From: Brachypodium distachyon
Lineage: Eukaryota; Streptophyta; Magnoliopsida; Poales; Poaceae
Assembly: GCF_000005505.3 (NCBI RefSeq)
Contig: NC_016133.3
Span: forward strand, 47,271,237-47,335,236
Length of the DNA stretch: 64,000 nucleotides
Direction of reading: 5' to 3'
Shown: positions 25,259 through 36,241 of the stretch, one piece after another
Layout: the number at the start of each line of letters is the position of its first letter
Position numbering within the stretch: position 1 is the stretch's first letter
The notes under the pieces: generated by a model
Told to the model about the DNA's origin: nothing
Databases searched by the model: none
The model's input: only the letters and a program-made list of their open reading frames with translations
Position numbers and translations under genes: made by a program

Positions 25259-26346
25259 TGAAGCCATGGGACGCCCAGGGAGCCATGCCCACTCTTGTTT
25301 CCTCCCCTTCCGGTGCCGAAGACGAGTTCGGCGGCATTCGAAGGACGGGACAAGACCGGTGGCGTTTAGGAGCTCCTCGGGAGCGCGTAGCTCCTCCAAG
25401 AAGTTGCCTAGTTCGCCGCGTGTGCTGAGGATCGTCGAGTCTTCGTGGGGATCGAGATTTCGGCGAGCGTCGGGCTACAAACGTTGCCGGCATTGCCTGC
25501 AATTTGAGCTGCGAAGAGGGGGCGCTCGAGTACTCTTGTGTCCTTGTCGAGGTGAGTCACGCCGGGGTGTTTGGCCTTTGCCCGACGGGCGTGCTTAACA
25601 CGAGTGCCGGAGAGCAACGGGGATGCGGGGGCGCCCGGTCATTCCGTCGAATATCCTCGGCGCGCGCTCGGAACGGTGTAAGGGCTCGACCGACGCGGCT
25701 GAGGTGCGTGCAGGAGGTCGTGCGCCGGGCACGGGAGCGCCGTCCCAAGCGGGCGCGCTCGGGCGGCCGCGCGTGGCGCGGGACGTCCTTTGCCTCCAGT
25801 TGTGAAACGGGCGGACGGCGATGCAGGGCTCGGCGGCGAGGCATGGTGCGGACGCGCGCGGGCGTGGATGCGACAGGGGGCGGGGCGCGCCCCGACGACG
25901 GTTGTGGGGTGGCACGGGTGTAGCGCAGCATGACCTAGGGTGCCGGTCGTTTGATCGAGCACCTCGCAGGCGTCTGCCTACTCCTTCCTGTCCGAGGATC
26001 AGGCCGACAATTGGGCCGCCATGGGGGGAGCTGGGCTCCCTTCATTCTTTCTCCTTTTTGTTTCGTTTGCGCGTCTTGGGCCGGCGGTAGTGCGCGCAGG
26101 TCTTCTGAGCCATCTTCCCCGCGGGTTCGAGCGGACCGAAGGTCGGCGGGTAGCGGGCCGCAGGGGCAGCCGAGCTCCCCTTGCTGGCGTAGAGCCAGCA
26201 GGGCCTAAAAGACGACCGGGGGGAGTTGGGCTCTTCCCTTTTTTTTTAAATGGCGATTGTATATGATCTTGTGACGTAGATTTTCCCTAGCTGCTTCCTT
26301 AGGATTTTTTTGCAACTTGTACTAATCTTTTGGCGTCTTCTTGTAG

Positions 26347-28577
26347 GTGAGATGGCGGGATCCGACGTGGAGCGTCGTGATGGCGCCGGCGGGAGCGTCG
26401 AGAGAGAGGCCTCCCATGGGAGCGGGGCCGAGGTGCGGATGTCAGGGGGCAAGCCACGAAGGTCAAAAAAAGTCACGCGCCCGGAGAGAGGACCTAGGCC
26501 TGAGGCGCATCCGGCCATGCCGTGACGGATTCCTGACATCCTTTCGGCGTCGGTGACGACCGAGAAGGACTTGTTGGACCTTGTGGAGGCGGGTTACTTT
26601 CGCAAGGGCCTTGCCTCGCTTCCTGACGAGGGTGAGCTTCGACTGGAGGTGCAGATGTGTCGAGGGCACATCGTCATGTTCACCATATGGTTTCACGCCG
26701 GATTGTGCCTGCCCGTCCACCCATTCCTGCTGGAGTTCCTTGATACCTATGGTATCAAGTTGGCGCAGTTGCTTCCTTCGGCGATCCTGCGTCTGAACGT
26801 GTTCAGATGGCTTTGTGAGACCGCCTTGCGGGAGCCTCCGACCATGAGGTTGTTCTTGTTCCTGTTCACCGTCCACGTGGAGGGGCGTCGCACCCCTGAC
26901 GTGTGCTTTTGGGTCGGTCACCGTGAGGCTCCGTCCCGGCTTCCATGATGAGTTCCCCCTGATGCCGGTGAAGAGTGTGGTGCGTCTGTTTGATAGGTGG
27001 GACTCGCAGTGGTTCTTCCTCGACGTTTCGGAGACGAGCTTGCGTCACTCCGGTAGGCTCCCATGACACTCTGGGCCTGGGGGGCTTCGGGATGTCGTTC
27101 GTCCCATGGGCACGTCCTTGGTCGAGGAGTGGGAGCTTGCCGGGATCAAGTCAGCTCGTTCGGAGCGTAGCTTCCGCGACCTTCTCGAGGAGATGGTAAT
27201 GGCGGGCCGCTTCATGATGAGGGCACGACCACAGGCGGAGTTGGGTGTGCCGGCGGCCCCAATGCCCAAGATCCCTCGTCCTCTAAGTTCACGCAAGAGG
27301 AAGGCTCCTTCTCCTGACCTAGCCGACGTGGCTGAGTCGAGGTCTCCCTTGCGAGAGTCCATGGACATGCACCTAGCCGGGAAGATCGACATTGGGAAGA
27401 TCCTGCCTCCGTCGCCTCACGAGCGTGCGGTTTTTGCCCAGAGGACCAGGCTTCAGCTCGTGGTGGATACCTCCTCGGAAGCCAGTGGCGCGGGTGTCCC
27501 GGTGTTCTCTTTGGCTTGCGGACCTGTCGAGGAGGAGCTTCCTGCCACCGGTGAGTGCGTGCGTGTTGAGCGTTTTATTTCCTTTCGGGAATGTTCTCAC
27601 AGGGTTCTCTTGTCTTGTTTCAAGTACGGGGCCTGCGGCGCCTGATGCTCCCGAGGCCGAGCCCTCGATTCCGAAGGAGGGAGAGGTGCTTCCGAGGACC
27701 GAGGGAGGAGTGAGAGACCCGCTCGAGGCGTTGGAGCTTGTGAGTCCGCTTTCCTCGTCTCCTTTCTTGCTAGGTCCATTTTGTCGGTCAGCGCCCATGA
27801 TTCCTCTTCTTTTGCCAGGTGAGAGGCTTGATCGAGGCCGTGGGCACTCTTCTCGCTCTCAAGGCTCAGGTTGGGGTGCTTTGGGCGGCCTTGGACGCCG
27901 AGACCTTGAAGGACACCCTTGCCCTGAGTGAGTTGGCCTCGGAGAGGGCGCGACGGGAGGCCGCCGAGACTGAGCTTTCTCGGGTGTCGGCGGAGCTCGC
28001 GGCCATGGAGGCGAGGGCTCACCTTGCCGAGGAGGGCCAGAAGGATGCGATCGCGAAGACCCGTCGTGCCGAGGAAGACTTGGTGGTGGCCAGCCTCAAC
28101 GTGGAGCACGCTCGAGTGGAGGTCGCCTCCCTCAAGGCGGAGTCGGAGGATGCCGGGTTTGGACCGGTGTTCGCCCCCCGTGCTCGCGCCTCCTCGGACA
28201 GTCGTCCAGAGGTGGTCTCGCTCCTACTCGCCCAGGCTTCGGAGGTTCGAGAGATGATACTCTGCTTGAAGGGCTCCCCTTAGCCGGATCTTCCCCTGTG
28301 TCGTACGACGAACGAGGCGAGTAGGGTGCTTACTTCACAGGTGGAGCTCCTTGAGCCCGTCGTGAAGAGGGGCCTTCTGAGTACGGGTGCTCGACTTGTT
28401 TCGTCCGCAGTCGCGGCTGTCCTGGACGGCGGTGCCGGGACGAGTGGACTTGAGGGTGAGATGACTCACGGGGCGAAGAAGTTTCTGGCGGACCAGGGAG
28501 CTCCTCTTCGCGCTCTGGCTCGACGGTTCATGCGATGCCTTGAGCCCGCTCTTCAGGAGAGCGACGGGGGGGCTTGA
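26347..28577 (+). CDS. Accessory antisense gene of the Tat element (plant-mobile-domain / Transposase_28-like), decayed
   Basis: Runs opposite to gag-pol. The first ATG is at 26352, just after a good splice acceptor (TTCTTGTAG at 26338-26346). The frame is broken several times (stops near 26525 and 26948), so this is a decayed multi-exon gene. The segment 26553-26900 translates to a globular domain containing GLCLPVHPFLLEFLDTYGIK and NVFRWLCETALREPPTM, the pattern of the Pfam family for putative gypsy-type transposon proteins. The stretch 27819-28283 gives an alanine/glutamate-rich coiled coil (SELASERARREAAETEL). A TATA box at 25251-25258 and a strong donor at 25551/25552 would give it its own promoter and a spliced leader. 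Biochemical role unknown; a nuclear protein is reported for the related maize Grande element. Confidence 0.65.
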
Positions 28578-29714
28578 GTCTTGTTGCCTTTTGAGGCGAC
28601 AAGGTACCTTAGCTGCTTACTTATGCGACGTTGCATATCCACTTATGACATAGCCTCATGACTTGCATGTTCTAGGCTTAGACATAGAGGTTGTAAGGCA
28701 GCTTTTTTGATGTGTTTCGTGCTTTGCTATGTAGTCAACATTGTCGGTAATGTCAACTTAGCTCGGCATGTATTTTCTTATATTTTCACCATGTAGTCAA
28801 CATTATCGGAAATGTTAACTTGGCTCAACATGTGTTCTTTGGAATACTATATTTCCTTCTTGGCGAAGTACTATATTTCCTCAGTTTATACAGCTCACGA
28901 TCGTTCACTATGACCACACTTTTGCGTAATCAATTGTTGTCGCCGTTGGAATACAACTTGGGTTCGGTGCCTTAGACCATGGTTACGAGCCATGGGTCCT
29001 AGTACCCTTGTGGGGGTCGCTATCGATATGCCGGTAGTGATCCGGATATTTCGACCTGTCGTTCGGGGAAATTCATGCGGAATTTTTCCTCTTCGGACTT
29101 CAGGAAACTATGCTCTCCCGCGATTATTATGAAGCCTTAACTCGGTTACTATCATGCAGGCCCGTGCGCGACGTCTCGTACGCGGGTAGCATGGTTCTCC
29201 GAGGTAAGTAAGCTCATGCATAACTCACTTATTTGTGATTCTCCTTAAATGCATTTTAAGGAGCTTCCAGCCTTCGGGAGACTTGGTTCTACTTGACGGA
29301 TGGCCTCAAGGCACGCTATGATCCTCCAAGGAACGGGTCGCTGGTGGCGACTTATGTCTGAAGACATTTTTAGGTGATGCCTGGGCCAACGTAGGCCTTT
29401 CGGTGTCCCTTGGTGAGCGGCACTGGGGCAGCGACTCGGTTTTGGGGATTGCCTCTTCGCGACATAGCCGTTCGACGGGGTTCCCTTTACGACGGTGGGT
29501 CGTATATGTGTCTCGTGTCACTCTTATCAAGGACTCGTTTTTATTGATCCCTCGCTTGCCTGTCTTAAGGTATGGCCCAATGGGCACTTACAAGCCTTAT
29601 GTAGACGTGGCCTCGTTGGCGCTTACGATCCCCCAAAGTTTCGTAGGGAAGTGGCCGGTTGGGTGCTGAGAGTCATCTTTCGGGAGCGGTGAGGGTCGTC
29701 CTTGAGGTTCCTCC
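28578..29714. other. Non-coding interval of the Tat element between the convergent accessory gene and integrase
   Basis: The accessory gene (plus) and integrase (minus) converge here. No reading frame has a recognisable domain. The interval must hold the terminators of both transcripts, but I cannot place a specific signal. Confidence 0.4.
28731..28832. repeat. Short direct repeat pair inside the Tat element
   Basis: An imperfect 43-bp unit containing ATGTAGTCAACATT, GTCAACTT and CGGCATGT-like words occurs twice, about 59 bp apart, in the non-coding stretch between the accessory gene and integrase. Confidence 0.6.
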
Positions 29715-31058
29715 TTAGGCGTAGAAACGCCGGAGTTTGTCGCCGTTCCAAGCATGGACGAGGTTTTTGCCTTCCATGTTCTCGAGGTGGTATGCACCAT
29801 TGCCCAATACCGCGGCGATGCGGTATGGTCCTTCCCATTTAGGGTCGAGCTTGCGCTAGAGTTTTGGGTCGACGTTCTTTTTCAGCACGAGGTCTCCTAG
29901 GGAGAAAGGTCGTTCCCGCACCCTCGTGTTGTAGAAGCATGCGGCACTCTGCTCGTAGACGGCGTGCCTCATGAGGGCTTCGTCAAGAGCTTCTTCCACA
30001 AGGTCGACGGCCGTCCTGTGATGCTCTTCATTTTCGATGAAGGCGAGTGGAGTAGCTTCTTGGAGTCTTTCGACCCGAGGTGAGCGGAACTCTACCTCGG
30101 CAGGAAGAACTGCTTCGGCGTCATACACCAATGAGAATGGTGTTCGGCCCGTGGAACGGCTTACGGAGGTGCGTATGCCCCAAACCACGCTGGCGAGTTT
30201 GTCCCCCCATGCTCCTCTTGCCTTGCTGACTGTGTGTTCTACCCTTCGGCGGAGTCCTTGGAGGATTAATCCATTGGCTCTTTCGCATGCGCCGTTGCTC
30301 TTGGGGTAGGCCACGGATGCGAAATGCAGCTTGATCTCGAGACATTCACAGAATTTGATGAATTCCGCACAGTCGAACTGTTTGCCGTTGTCCACGGTTA
30401 GCTCTCGTGGGACACCATATCGACATATGATGTTTTTCCAGAAAAAATTATGGATGGCCTGTGACGTGATCTTGCCGAGTGGCGCAGCTTCTATCCATTT
30501 GGATAAGTAATCAATCGTCACCACGAGGTATTTGCAGCCCCTGATGCATGTGGGGAAAGGCCCGAGAAGGTCCATTCCCCAGCGTGCAAATGACCAAGTT
30601 ATCGGGATATTCTTCACGGTCGTCACCGGCGCGTGGATTGACTTAGCCATTTTCTGGCAAACTATGCATCTTCGCAATATTGTGATTGCGTCTTGCACCA
30701 TGGTGGGCCAATAGAATCCCTGCCGTAAAGCCTTCGCCGCGGTGGCTCTTGGCGCAAGATGATGGCCGCACACTCCGGAGTGGATCTCCTGGAGGAGCTC
30801 AGCCCCCTTGTCGGGGGTTATGCACTTGAGTAGCGTGGCCGCACCCTTCTTGTAAAGGATGCCGTCGAGGACGACGTACATTTTTGCTTTTGCAAGCAGA
30901 GTTTTGGCGCTTAGGCCTTCCGCCTCCTCATCCACCTCTCTTTTCAAGGCGCGGATAATTGGTGTCATCCAAGAGGGTGGATTGTCGATGACCATGCTGG
31001 CCTTCGAAGTTTCGTCAGAGTCATCGGCTTCTTCTCCTATGGATGGGGCACGGATCAC
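29715..31058 (-). pseudogene. Tat element integrase
   Basis: DDE integrase region of the polyprotein. The zinc-binding part shows HSGVCGHH and CIVCQKMAKS (HHCC type). The core has GMDLLGPF (first Asp), VDNGKQF (second Asp) and ACERANGL (Glu). A stop at 29856 cuts the C-terminus after VLKKNVDPKL; the expected sequence (KLDPKWEGPY to HAWNGDKLRRFYA) continues afterwards to about 29715, so the stop is a recent mutation. No chromodomain follows, consistent with a Tat element. Confidence 0.85.
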
Positions 31059-32212
31059 CTCGAAGAATGCGCCGGGTGGTAGCGGTTCCTGGAACCGGCC
31101 GTTCGGGCCAATCTGTCGGCGATGTGATTTTCTCCTCGTGGGATGCGTCGTGCCTCCATGCCTAGGAAGTACCGTTCCATCTTGCGAACTTCTTCGATAT
31201 ACTTCTTCATCCTTTCATCAAGGCATTGATATGACTTGTCCATTTGGTTTATCACCAGCTGGGAGTCACCTTGGATGAGAAGGCGTCGAACACCCATGGT
31301 CTTGGCCAACCGGAGTCCGAGAAGGAGTGCTTCGTACTCCGCCATGTTGTTCGTTGCGTTGAAGTCGAGGTGAGCGGCGTACTCCAAAGTTTTTCCTTCA
31401 GGGCTGATGAGTACGACTCCAGCCCCAGCACCGTTGTGGCGCTTGGAGCCATCGAACCTCATTATGCAATGTGGTTTGGGGGGCCCGGCCTTGGGCGACG
31501 TCTCTTCAGGCGGGGCTGGCGGCGCATGCCACTTGACCACGAAGTCGGCGAGGACCTGAGATTTTATAGCCATTCTCGCGGTGAGCTCCAGCGAGAAGGG
31601 AGCTAGTTCTGTTGCCCATTTGGCGATTCTCCCGGTGGCCTCCTTGTTGCCGAAGACTTCTTTGAGTGGGAACACCGTCGGCACCATGATGGTGTGGCCC
31701 ATGAAGTAATGACGGAGCTTTCGAGAGGCCATGAGGAGGGCGTACGCGATCATTTCGATCTGGGTGTATCGACCCTTTGCTCCTCCCAAAGCTTCGCTCA
31801 CATAGTACACCGGAGTCGCGGCGAGGTACAGGAGTAAAGGTTCTCCCTGCTTCGGGCTCGTGAGGAGTGGAGGAGTCGACAAATAGGTTTTGAGTTCCTC
31901 GAAGGCACTTTGAGCTTCGTCGGTCCACTCAAAGTTGTTAACACCCTTCAGGACTTTGAAAAAAGGAAGCCCCTTCTCGGTTGATCGGGCGACGAATCGT
32001 CCTAATGCCGCCATCCTCCCTGCTAGGCGCTGCACGTCTTTGACGGAGCGAGGAGGCTCCATCTCTAGGATCGCCCAGATATTTTCCGGGTTGGCATCAA
32101 TCCCCTGTTGGGAGACGAGGAAACCCAAGAGTTTTCCTCGAACTCCGAACGCGCACTTCTCACGATTGAGCTTCACGCCATATTTGCGGAGGTTGTTGAA
32201 GGTTTCTTGCAA
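31055..32212 (-). pseudogene. Tat element RT connection, RNase H and second RNase H domain
   Basis: 385 residues open. It begins with the RT thumb (EKCAFGVRGKLLGFLVSQQG), continues with the usual Ty3 RNase H remnant (PLLLYLAATPVYYVSEAL, GRYTQIEMIAYALLMASRKL) and ends with a second, archaeal-like RNase H (MRFDGSKRHNGAGAGVVLIS, NNMAEYEALLLGL, LLIQGDSQLVINQM, NHIADRLAR). The duplicated RNase H is diagnostic of the Tat lineage. It overlaps the integrase frame end by a few bases. Confidence 0.85.
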
Positions 32213-33516
32213 GTCTTCGGGATGCCTTCACGCCATATTTGCGGAGCTTCACGCCATTTGGCTTTTGATGACGGCGTCATCAACGTAGACTTCAGCGTTT
32301 CTCCCCAATTGTTCTTTGAGGATGAGGCTGACGAGGCGTTGGAATGTCGCACCGGCGTTCCTCAAACCAAAAGGCATTCTGCGATAGCAGAAGGTGCCCA
32401 TGGGAGTGATGAAGCTGGTCTTCTCTTCGTCTTCCTTGGCCATGTGGAATTGGTGATACCCCGAATAGACATCCAAGAAGCTCAACCTCTCGCATCCTGC
32501 TGTGGAGTCGACTAGCTGGTCGATCCGCGGGAGAGGGTAGTCGTCCTTGGGACACGCCTTGTTCAAGTCGGGAAGTTGACACACATCCGCCACTTGCCGT
32601 TAGCTTTCTTCACCAAGACCGGATTGGCCAACCACTCGGGGTGCCAAACTTCTCGGATGAGTTCGGCCTCGGAGAGCTTCGCAATTTCTTGCCTGATGAC
32701 CTCGCTTCGCTCCGCGGAGAGTTTCCGGAGTTTTTGCTTCACGGGAGCCTTGTCGGGCCTTACGGCGAGTCGATGCTCCTTGACGTCGCGTGAGACTCCT
32801 CCCATGTCGGAGGGAGGCCAAGCGAAAAGGTCGGAGTTCTCCTGAAGTAGGTCGATGAGCTTCTTCTCGAGTTCGATCGAGAGGTCGGCCCCAATCTTCA
32901 CGACGCGTGTGGTGTTATTGCCGGAGATGCGTATCTCCTTAAGCTCTCCCTTAGGAAGGGGCTTAGGGATGTAGCGCTCCGGGTGATCGGTCTTGGACTC
33001 CCCTGCGCCCGAGAGCAAGTGGACACTTTTGGATGCTTTTCCCTTCTCGGCGCACTTAGTCTCGTGGCGATATAGCGTCTTCCTATCGGAGGATTGCTCA
33101 CCACGGACCGTGATCACGCCTTTTGGGCCTGAGATCTTCATGCATAGGAAGTTGTGGTGGACGGCAGCACAGAGGCGGTTCAAGGTCGTTCTGCCAAGGA
33201 TGGCGTTAAAAGAGGCCTCCATGTCCACCACGTCGAAGCGCACGAGCTCGGTCTGGTGATTAGTGGCATCTTCGGAAATCGTGAGGAGCTCAATTTGGCC
33301 GAGCGGCTGGATGGACTTGCCTGGGACGAAGCCGGTTAGGGGGTAAAGCGACGGTTGCAAGGAACCCTCTTGTATCCTCCTTGTGGTTCCATCAGCTTCT
33401 TTAGCGTGCTCAGGTACAAGATGTCGGCGGAGCTTCCGCCATCCACAAGTATTTTCTTGAGCTCGCAATTTGAGATGATGGCCGTCACGAAGAGAGCGTC
33501 GTCGTGTGGAAAGCAT
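32213..33516 (-). pseudogene. Tat element reverse transcriptase, frameshifted
   Basis: The palm and fingers are recognisable: LREAEL-like LSEAELIREVWHPEWLANPV, VKKANGKWRMCV, then after a frameshift near 32570 DLNKACPKDDYPLPRID, FLDVYSGYHQ, TPMGTFCYRRMPFGL and the catalytic YVDD at about 32283. A short local duplication (ACGCCATATTTGCGGAG at about 32175 and 32231, plus strand) then breaks the frame a second time. The enzyme cannot be made as one chain. Confidence 0.85.
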
Positions 33517-33794
33517 ATCCCCTTAGCGTCTTCTTCGGTGAAGGAAATGGGTACACTCGCCCACTTGGGTGGTGGCATTGGGGTGAAGGTTCCAACGATG
33601 TTGACTTCGTGCGCGTACTCCTTGCGTTGCCTCTTTGACCCTCGGCCTGTGGCTGAGCCCCCGAGTATCACCCCGACATGGTGAGCGGGTTCTTGAAACG
33701 GGAGGTTCTCTTCCTTGGGCGCAGGGTCGGCAAGGAGGACGTTAGCACGGCGCGGAGCCTCGGGCGCCTTCTCATCCCTGCGACAAGCTTGCAT
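33336..33794 (-). pseudogene. Tat element aspartic protease region
   Basis: Minus-strand frame with ILVDGGSSADILY, the protease active-site motif in the DGG form common in Tat elements. Upstream the translation is a linker after the gag zinc knuckle region. The frame shifts into the reverse transcriptase frame near 33500-33340. Confidence 0.75.
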
Positions 33795-33795
33795 T

Positions 33796-35445
33796 CGTGC
33801 TTGGAACTCTTCACGAGCTGCGACGAGGGTATTACACTCTTTGGTGCTATGGCTCGCCGAGTTGTGGATGAGGCATCTTCCGGCACCTCCCTCGGCGGTG
33901 CGAGGAGGCTTCTTGGGCTGCCAAATCTTTTGGGACGAGGTTTGCCCTTTGACGGCGAAGATCTTTAGGGCTTGATCGCCGGGCGCCTTCTTCCCCCGCC
34001 TCCTCTTCCTTTTGGAAGATGGTGCGGATGCCTAGGGCTGATCTGATGAGGGAGCCCTTCGGGCGCGCCGCGCGGCGTGTCCTTCTTGGTGATGTCTCCA
34101 TCTTCGCACCGAGCGTATTCTTGCAAGATTTGGTAGAGCTCTTCGGTCGTCTTAGGAGGGTTGCGACTTACAGCGCGATTCACTTCTCCTTGGAGAAGGC
34201 CTTGCATGCAAGCGTCGATCACGGTCGTCGACGACGGGTTGGCGATTTGGCTTCGGACCTTCGCAAAGCGATGGAAGAAGCTTCGGAGAGACTCTCCTGG
34301 CCTTTGTTTCACAGCGTAAAGCTCGAGAGCTTGCACAGGTTCTTTGAAATTTCCCTGGAAGTTGGCGATGAAGACCTCCTGGAGGCGCTCCCACGAATGC
34401 ATGGAATTTTTCCGTAGGTTATAGAACCAAGTTTGCGCCATCCCGGTGAGCACGAGCGGAAAAAGGTTGCATATCTCGGTGGGGCCTCCACCCGCCGCTC
34501 GTATGGCGGTGGAGTAGACGTCCAGGAACTGAAGAGGGTTGGACTCTCCGTCATATGGCCGTATCGTCGGCGGCTTGAACCTTGGCAGGAAAGCCGCGTC
34601 TTGGATCTCCCGCGTGAGCGGGTTACAAGATGGTCGGCCCTTCTGGTTTCTCCGGCGACGAGATCCTCCTTCGTCGGGGTCGCTGTCATCGCTAGAGGGA
34701 TCACTCGGAGAGGGATCTCGGCGTCTTCTTGGAGGGTCGGAGCATCGACGAGGATTTCTTTCACCGCCGGCGAGGGCTCCGGACTCCGCTACTTGCTCGT
34801 TTCCATGCATGCTAGGATCTCGTTCTCCGCAGGGCACATCTTGAGGTGGAGCTTAGTTGCCACCTTGTTCGGCCCCGGCGGGGGGAGCAAGGGACGCTTG
34901 CGAGCGCTCGCAAAGCGAGGTTGGTTCGGAGCGTGCGCGACTTGGAGAGCGCCATGCGGCGGAAGTCCCCAATATGGGTGGTACCAAGGAGCTCCATGGG
35001 CTATCGCGGCGAGCGCTAATGGAAGTAGTCCCGGGTTGGAGGGGTCGTAAGTCGGGACTCCTTGGTTTTCCAGCGTGGATCCTCCTGATGCCACTTTGTT
35101 TCCCCTTGTAGGTTTCGAGGGCAAGGTTACCACCGGTTGCAGGGGAGGTGGCGTCCTTTGCGGGGGAGGTAACCACAGGTAGCTCGCCGATCCTTGCCAC
35201 CACGTCAGTGAGGACCGAAGGACCGCCTACGACGGTCCCGAGTGCTTTGGCTCCTTCGGGGACGGCCGGGAGCTGGGGTGCGACGACGACTTCCGTCGTA
35301 GCGCCATGCTTGCGGCAACATCCGGATTGGTGAGAATTTCTCCTTCCTCAGGAGCCCCCGAGGCATTTGCCTTCTTCGTTTGTAAACGTGTAGATTTCGC
35401 GGCAAGTTGGGCACCCGATGAAGTAGGCTTCGTCGGTGTCATCAA
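33796..35445 (-). pseudogene. Tat element gag, frame-disrupted
   Basis: The Retrotrans_gag domain is clear within 34837-33965: QFLDVYSTAIRAAGG, AQTWFYNLRKNSMHSWERL and RPGESLRSFFHRFAKVRSQI. An upstream frame starting MTPTKPTSSGAQLAAKS near 35443 is the probable true N-terminus; it is joined by frame changes to the core. A cysteine/histidine-containing stretch near 33870 (CLIHNSASHSTKEC-like) is the likely zinc knuckle. Confidence 0.75.
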
Positions 35446-35467
35446 ATCTTCAATTGCGGCGAGGGTT

Positions 35468-35485
35468 CCCCACGGTCGGCGCCAC
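35468..35485 (-). other. Primer binding site of the Tat element
   Basis: Directly after the 5' LTR on the minus strand the sequence is GTGGCGCCGACCGTGGGG. TGGCGCCG is complementary to the 3' end of a tRNA commonly used by plant gypsy elements (tRNA-Asp type). It confirms which LTR is the 5' one. Confidence 0.75.
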
Positions 35486-36241
35486 TGTTGTTGTTCTAGA
35501 AAATAACAGGAGTATGGGGTACCAATGCTCGATGGCACAAATGCGAGAATAGTATGTAGGGGGTGTATCCCGGCCTTATAGCGAAGGTCGCCATACACTT
35601 GGACAAGTTGACACGTCGATTTTTTTTAATAGGTTCAGTCGACCCTGCGGGCACGACTTGGTCCTATGTTAGGAGAGACTTCGAGGGGCTCGTTAGCCGG
35701 GTGTTTGGGCCGAAGTCGTCTTCCCAGATCACCTATGGCGAGAGATCTCTAGGGACCGCCTCGGACTTGGGCCGAACTTGTCTCCCCAAGTAGCGAGGTT
35801 GGGATACCCTCCAGACTCTAACCCGATCCCTCTACTTCGAGTCGAGGTCGTACGAGACAACCCGGAATCTCGAAACTAGACTTCTTAAGTCGCGTCCTCG
35901 AGGTCGAGTCGAGACTAAGTTCAACCCAAGCACTCAAGAGCGGGCTCCTTAGGTTGCTCTAGCCCTCCCCCTTTTGATCTTATTCCAATGGAGAGTGTAT
36001 CATACATATCCCCCATGGGGGGTATTTATAGCTTAGGGCTCCATGACAAAAGATCATAGCTACCCTTGAGAGAGAGGGAAAGTGAGGGTAAAGTGGAAAT
36101 TCACCCCTAGAGTTTTCTTGGCCCCTACTCTAACTCCTTTGACCATGGTATGGGAGGCTTGACCCTTTGACTCCTTTGACCGGCGCTTAGTTGGCATGGC
36201 TATGCCTTGTTGGCGATTTAACCGGTCTTTGGGATTTATTG
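35486..36241 (-). repeat. 5' LTR of the Tat element, truncated
   Basis: Matches 23246-24001 with scattered substitutions, but homology stops after GGGATTTATT at 36240; the outermost 64 bp present in the other LTR are missing. The minus TATA box is at plus 36023-36030. The truncation removes the upstream terminus, so the flanking target-site duplication cannot be seen. Confidence 0.9.

Larger units (their letters stand above)
23246..36241 (-). mobile_element. Ty3/gypsy LTR retrotransposon, Tat lineage (RIRE2/Grande-like), defective
   Basis: About 13 kb, coding on the minus strand. Flanking direct repeats (23246-24065 and 35486-36241) are the 3' and 5' LTRs. Between them, in order on the minus strand, are gag, protease, reverse transcriptase, RNase H, a second RNase H and integrase, followed by 5.6 kb that carries a plus-strand accessory gene. 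This order, the extra RNase H and the antisense gene define the Tat clade. The pol region has a frameshift near 32570, a break near 32213-32249 and a stop in the integrase C-terminus (29856), so it is not autonomous. It sits in the first intron, or at the broken end, of the H3 gene. Confidence 0.9.

Noticed and set aside
24910..25399. Two minus-strand frames of about 148 codons
   Set aside because: Low-complexity, in the non-coding 3' part of the retrotransposon, no known domain.
25557..25962. Overlapping Arg/Ala/Pro-rich frames on both strands
   Set aside because: GC-rich non-coding leader/intron of the Tat accessory gene; compositional open frames only.
34433..35050. Plus-strand frame of 205 codons
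   Set aside because: Antisense shadow of gag; the minus strand has the Retrotrans_gag domain.
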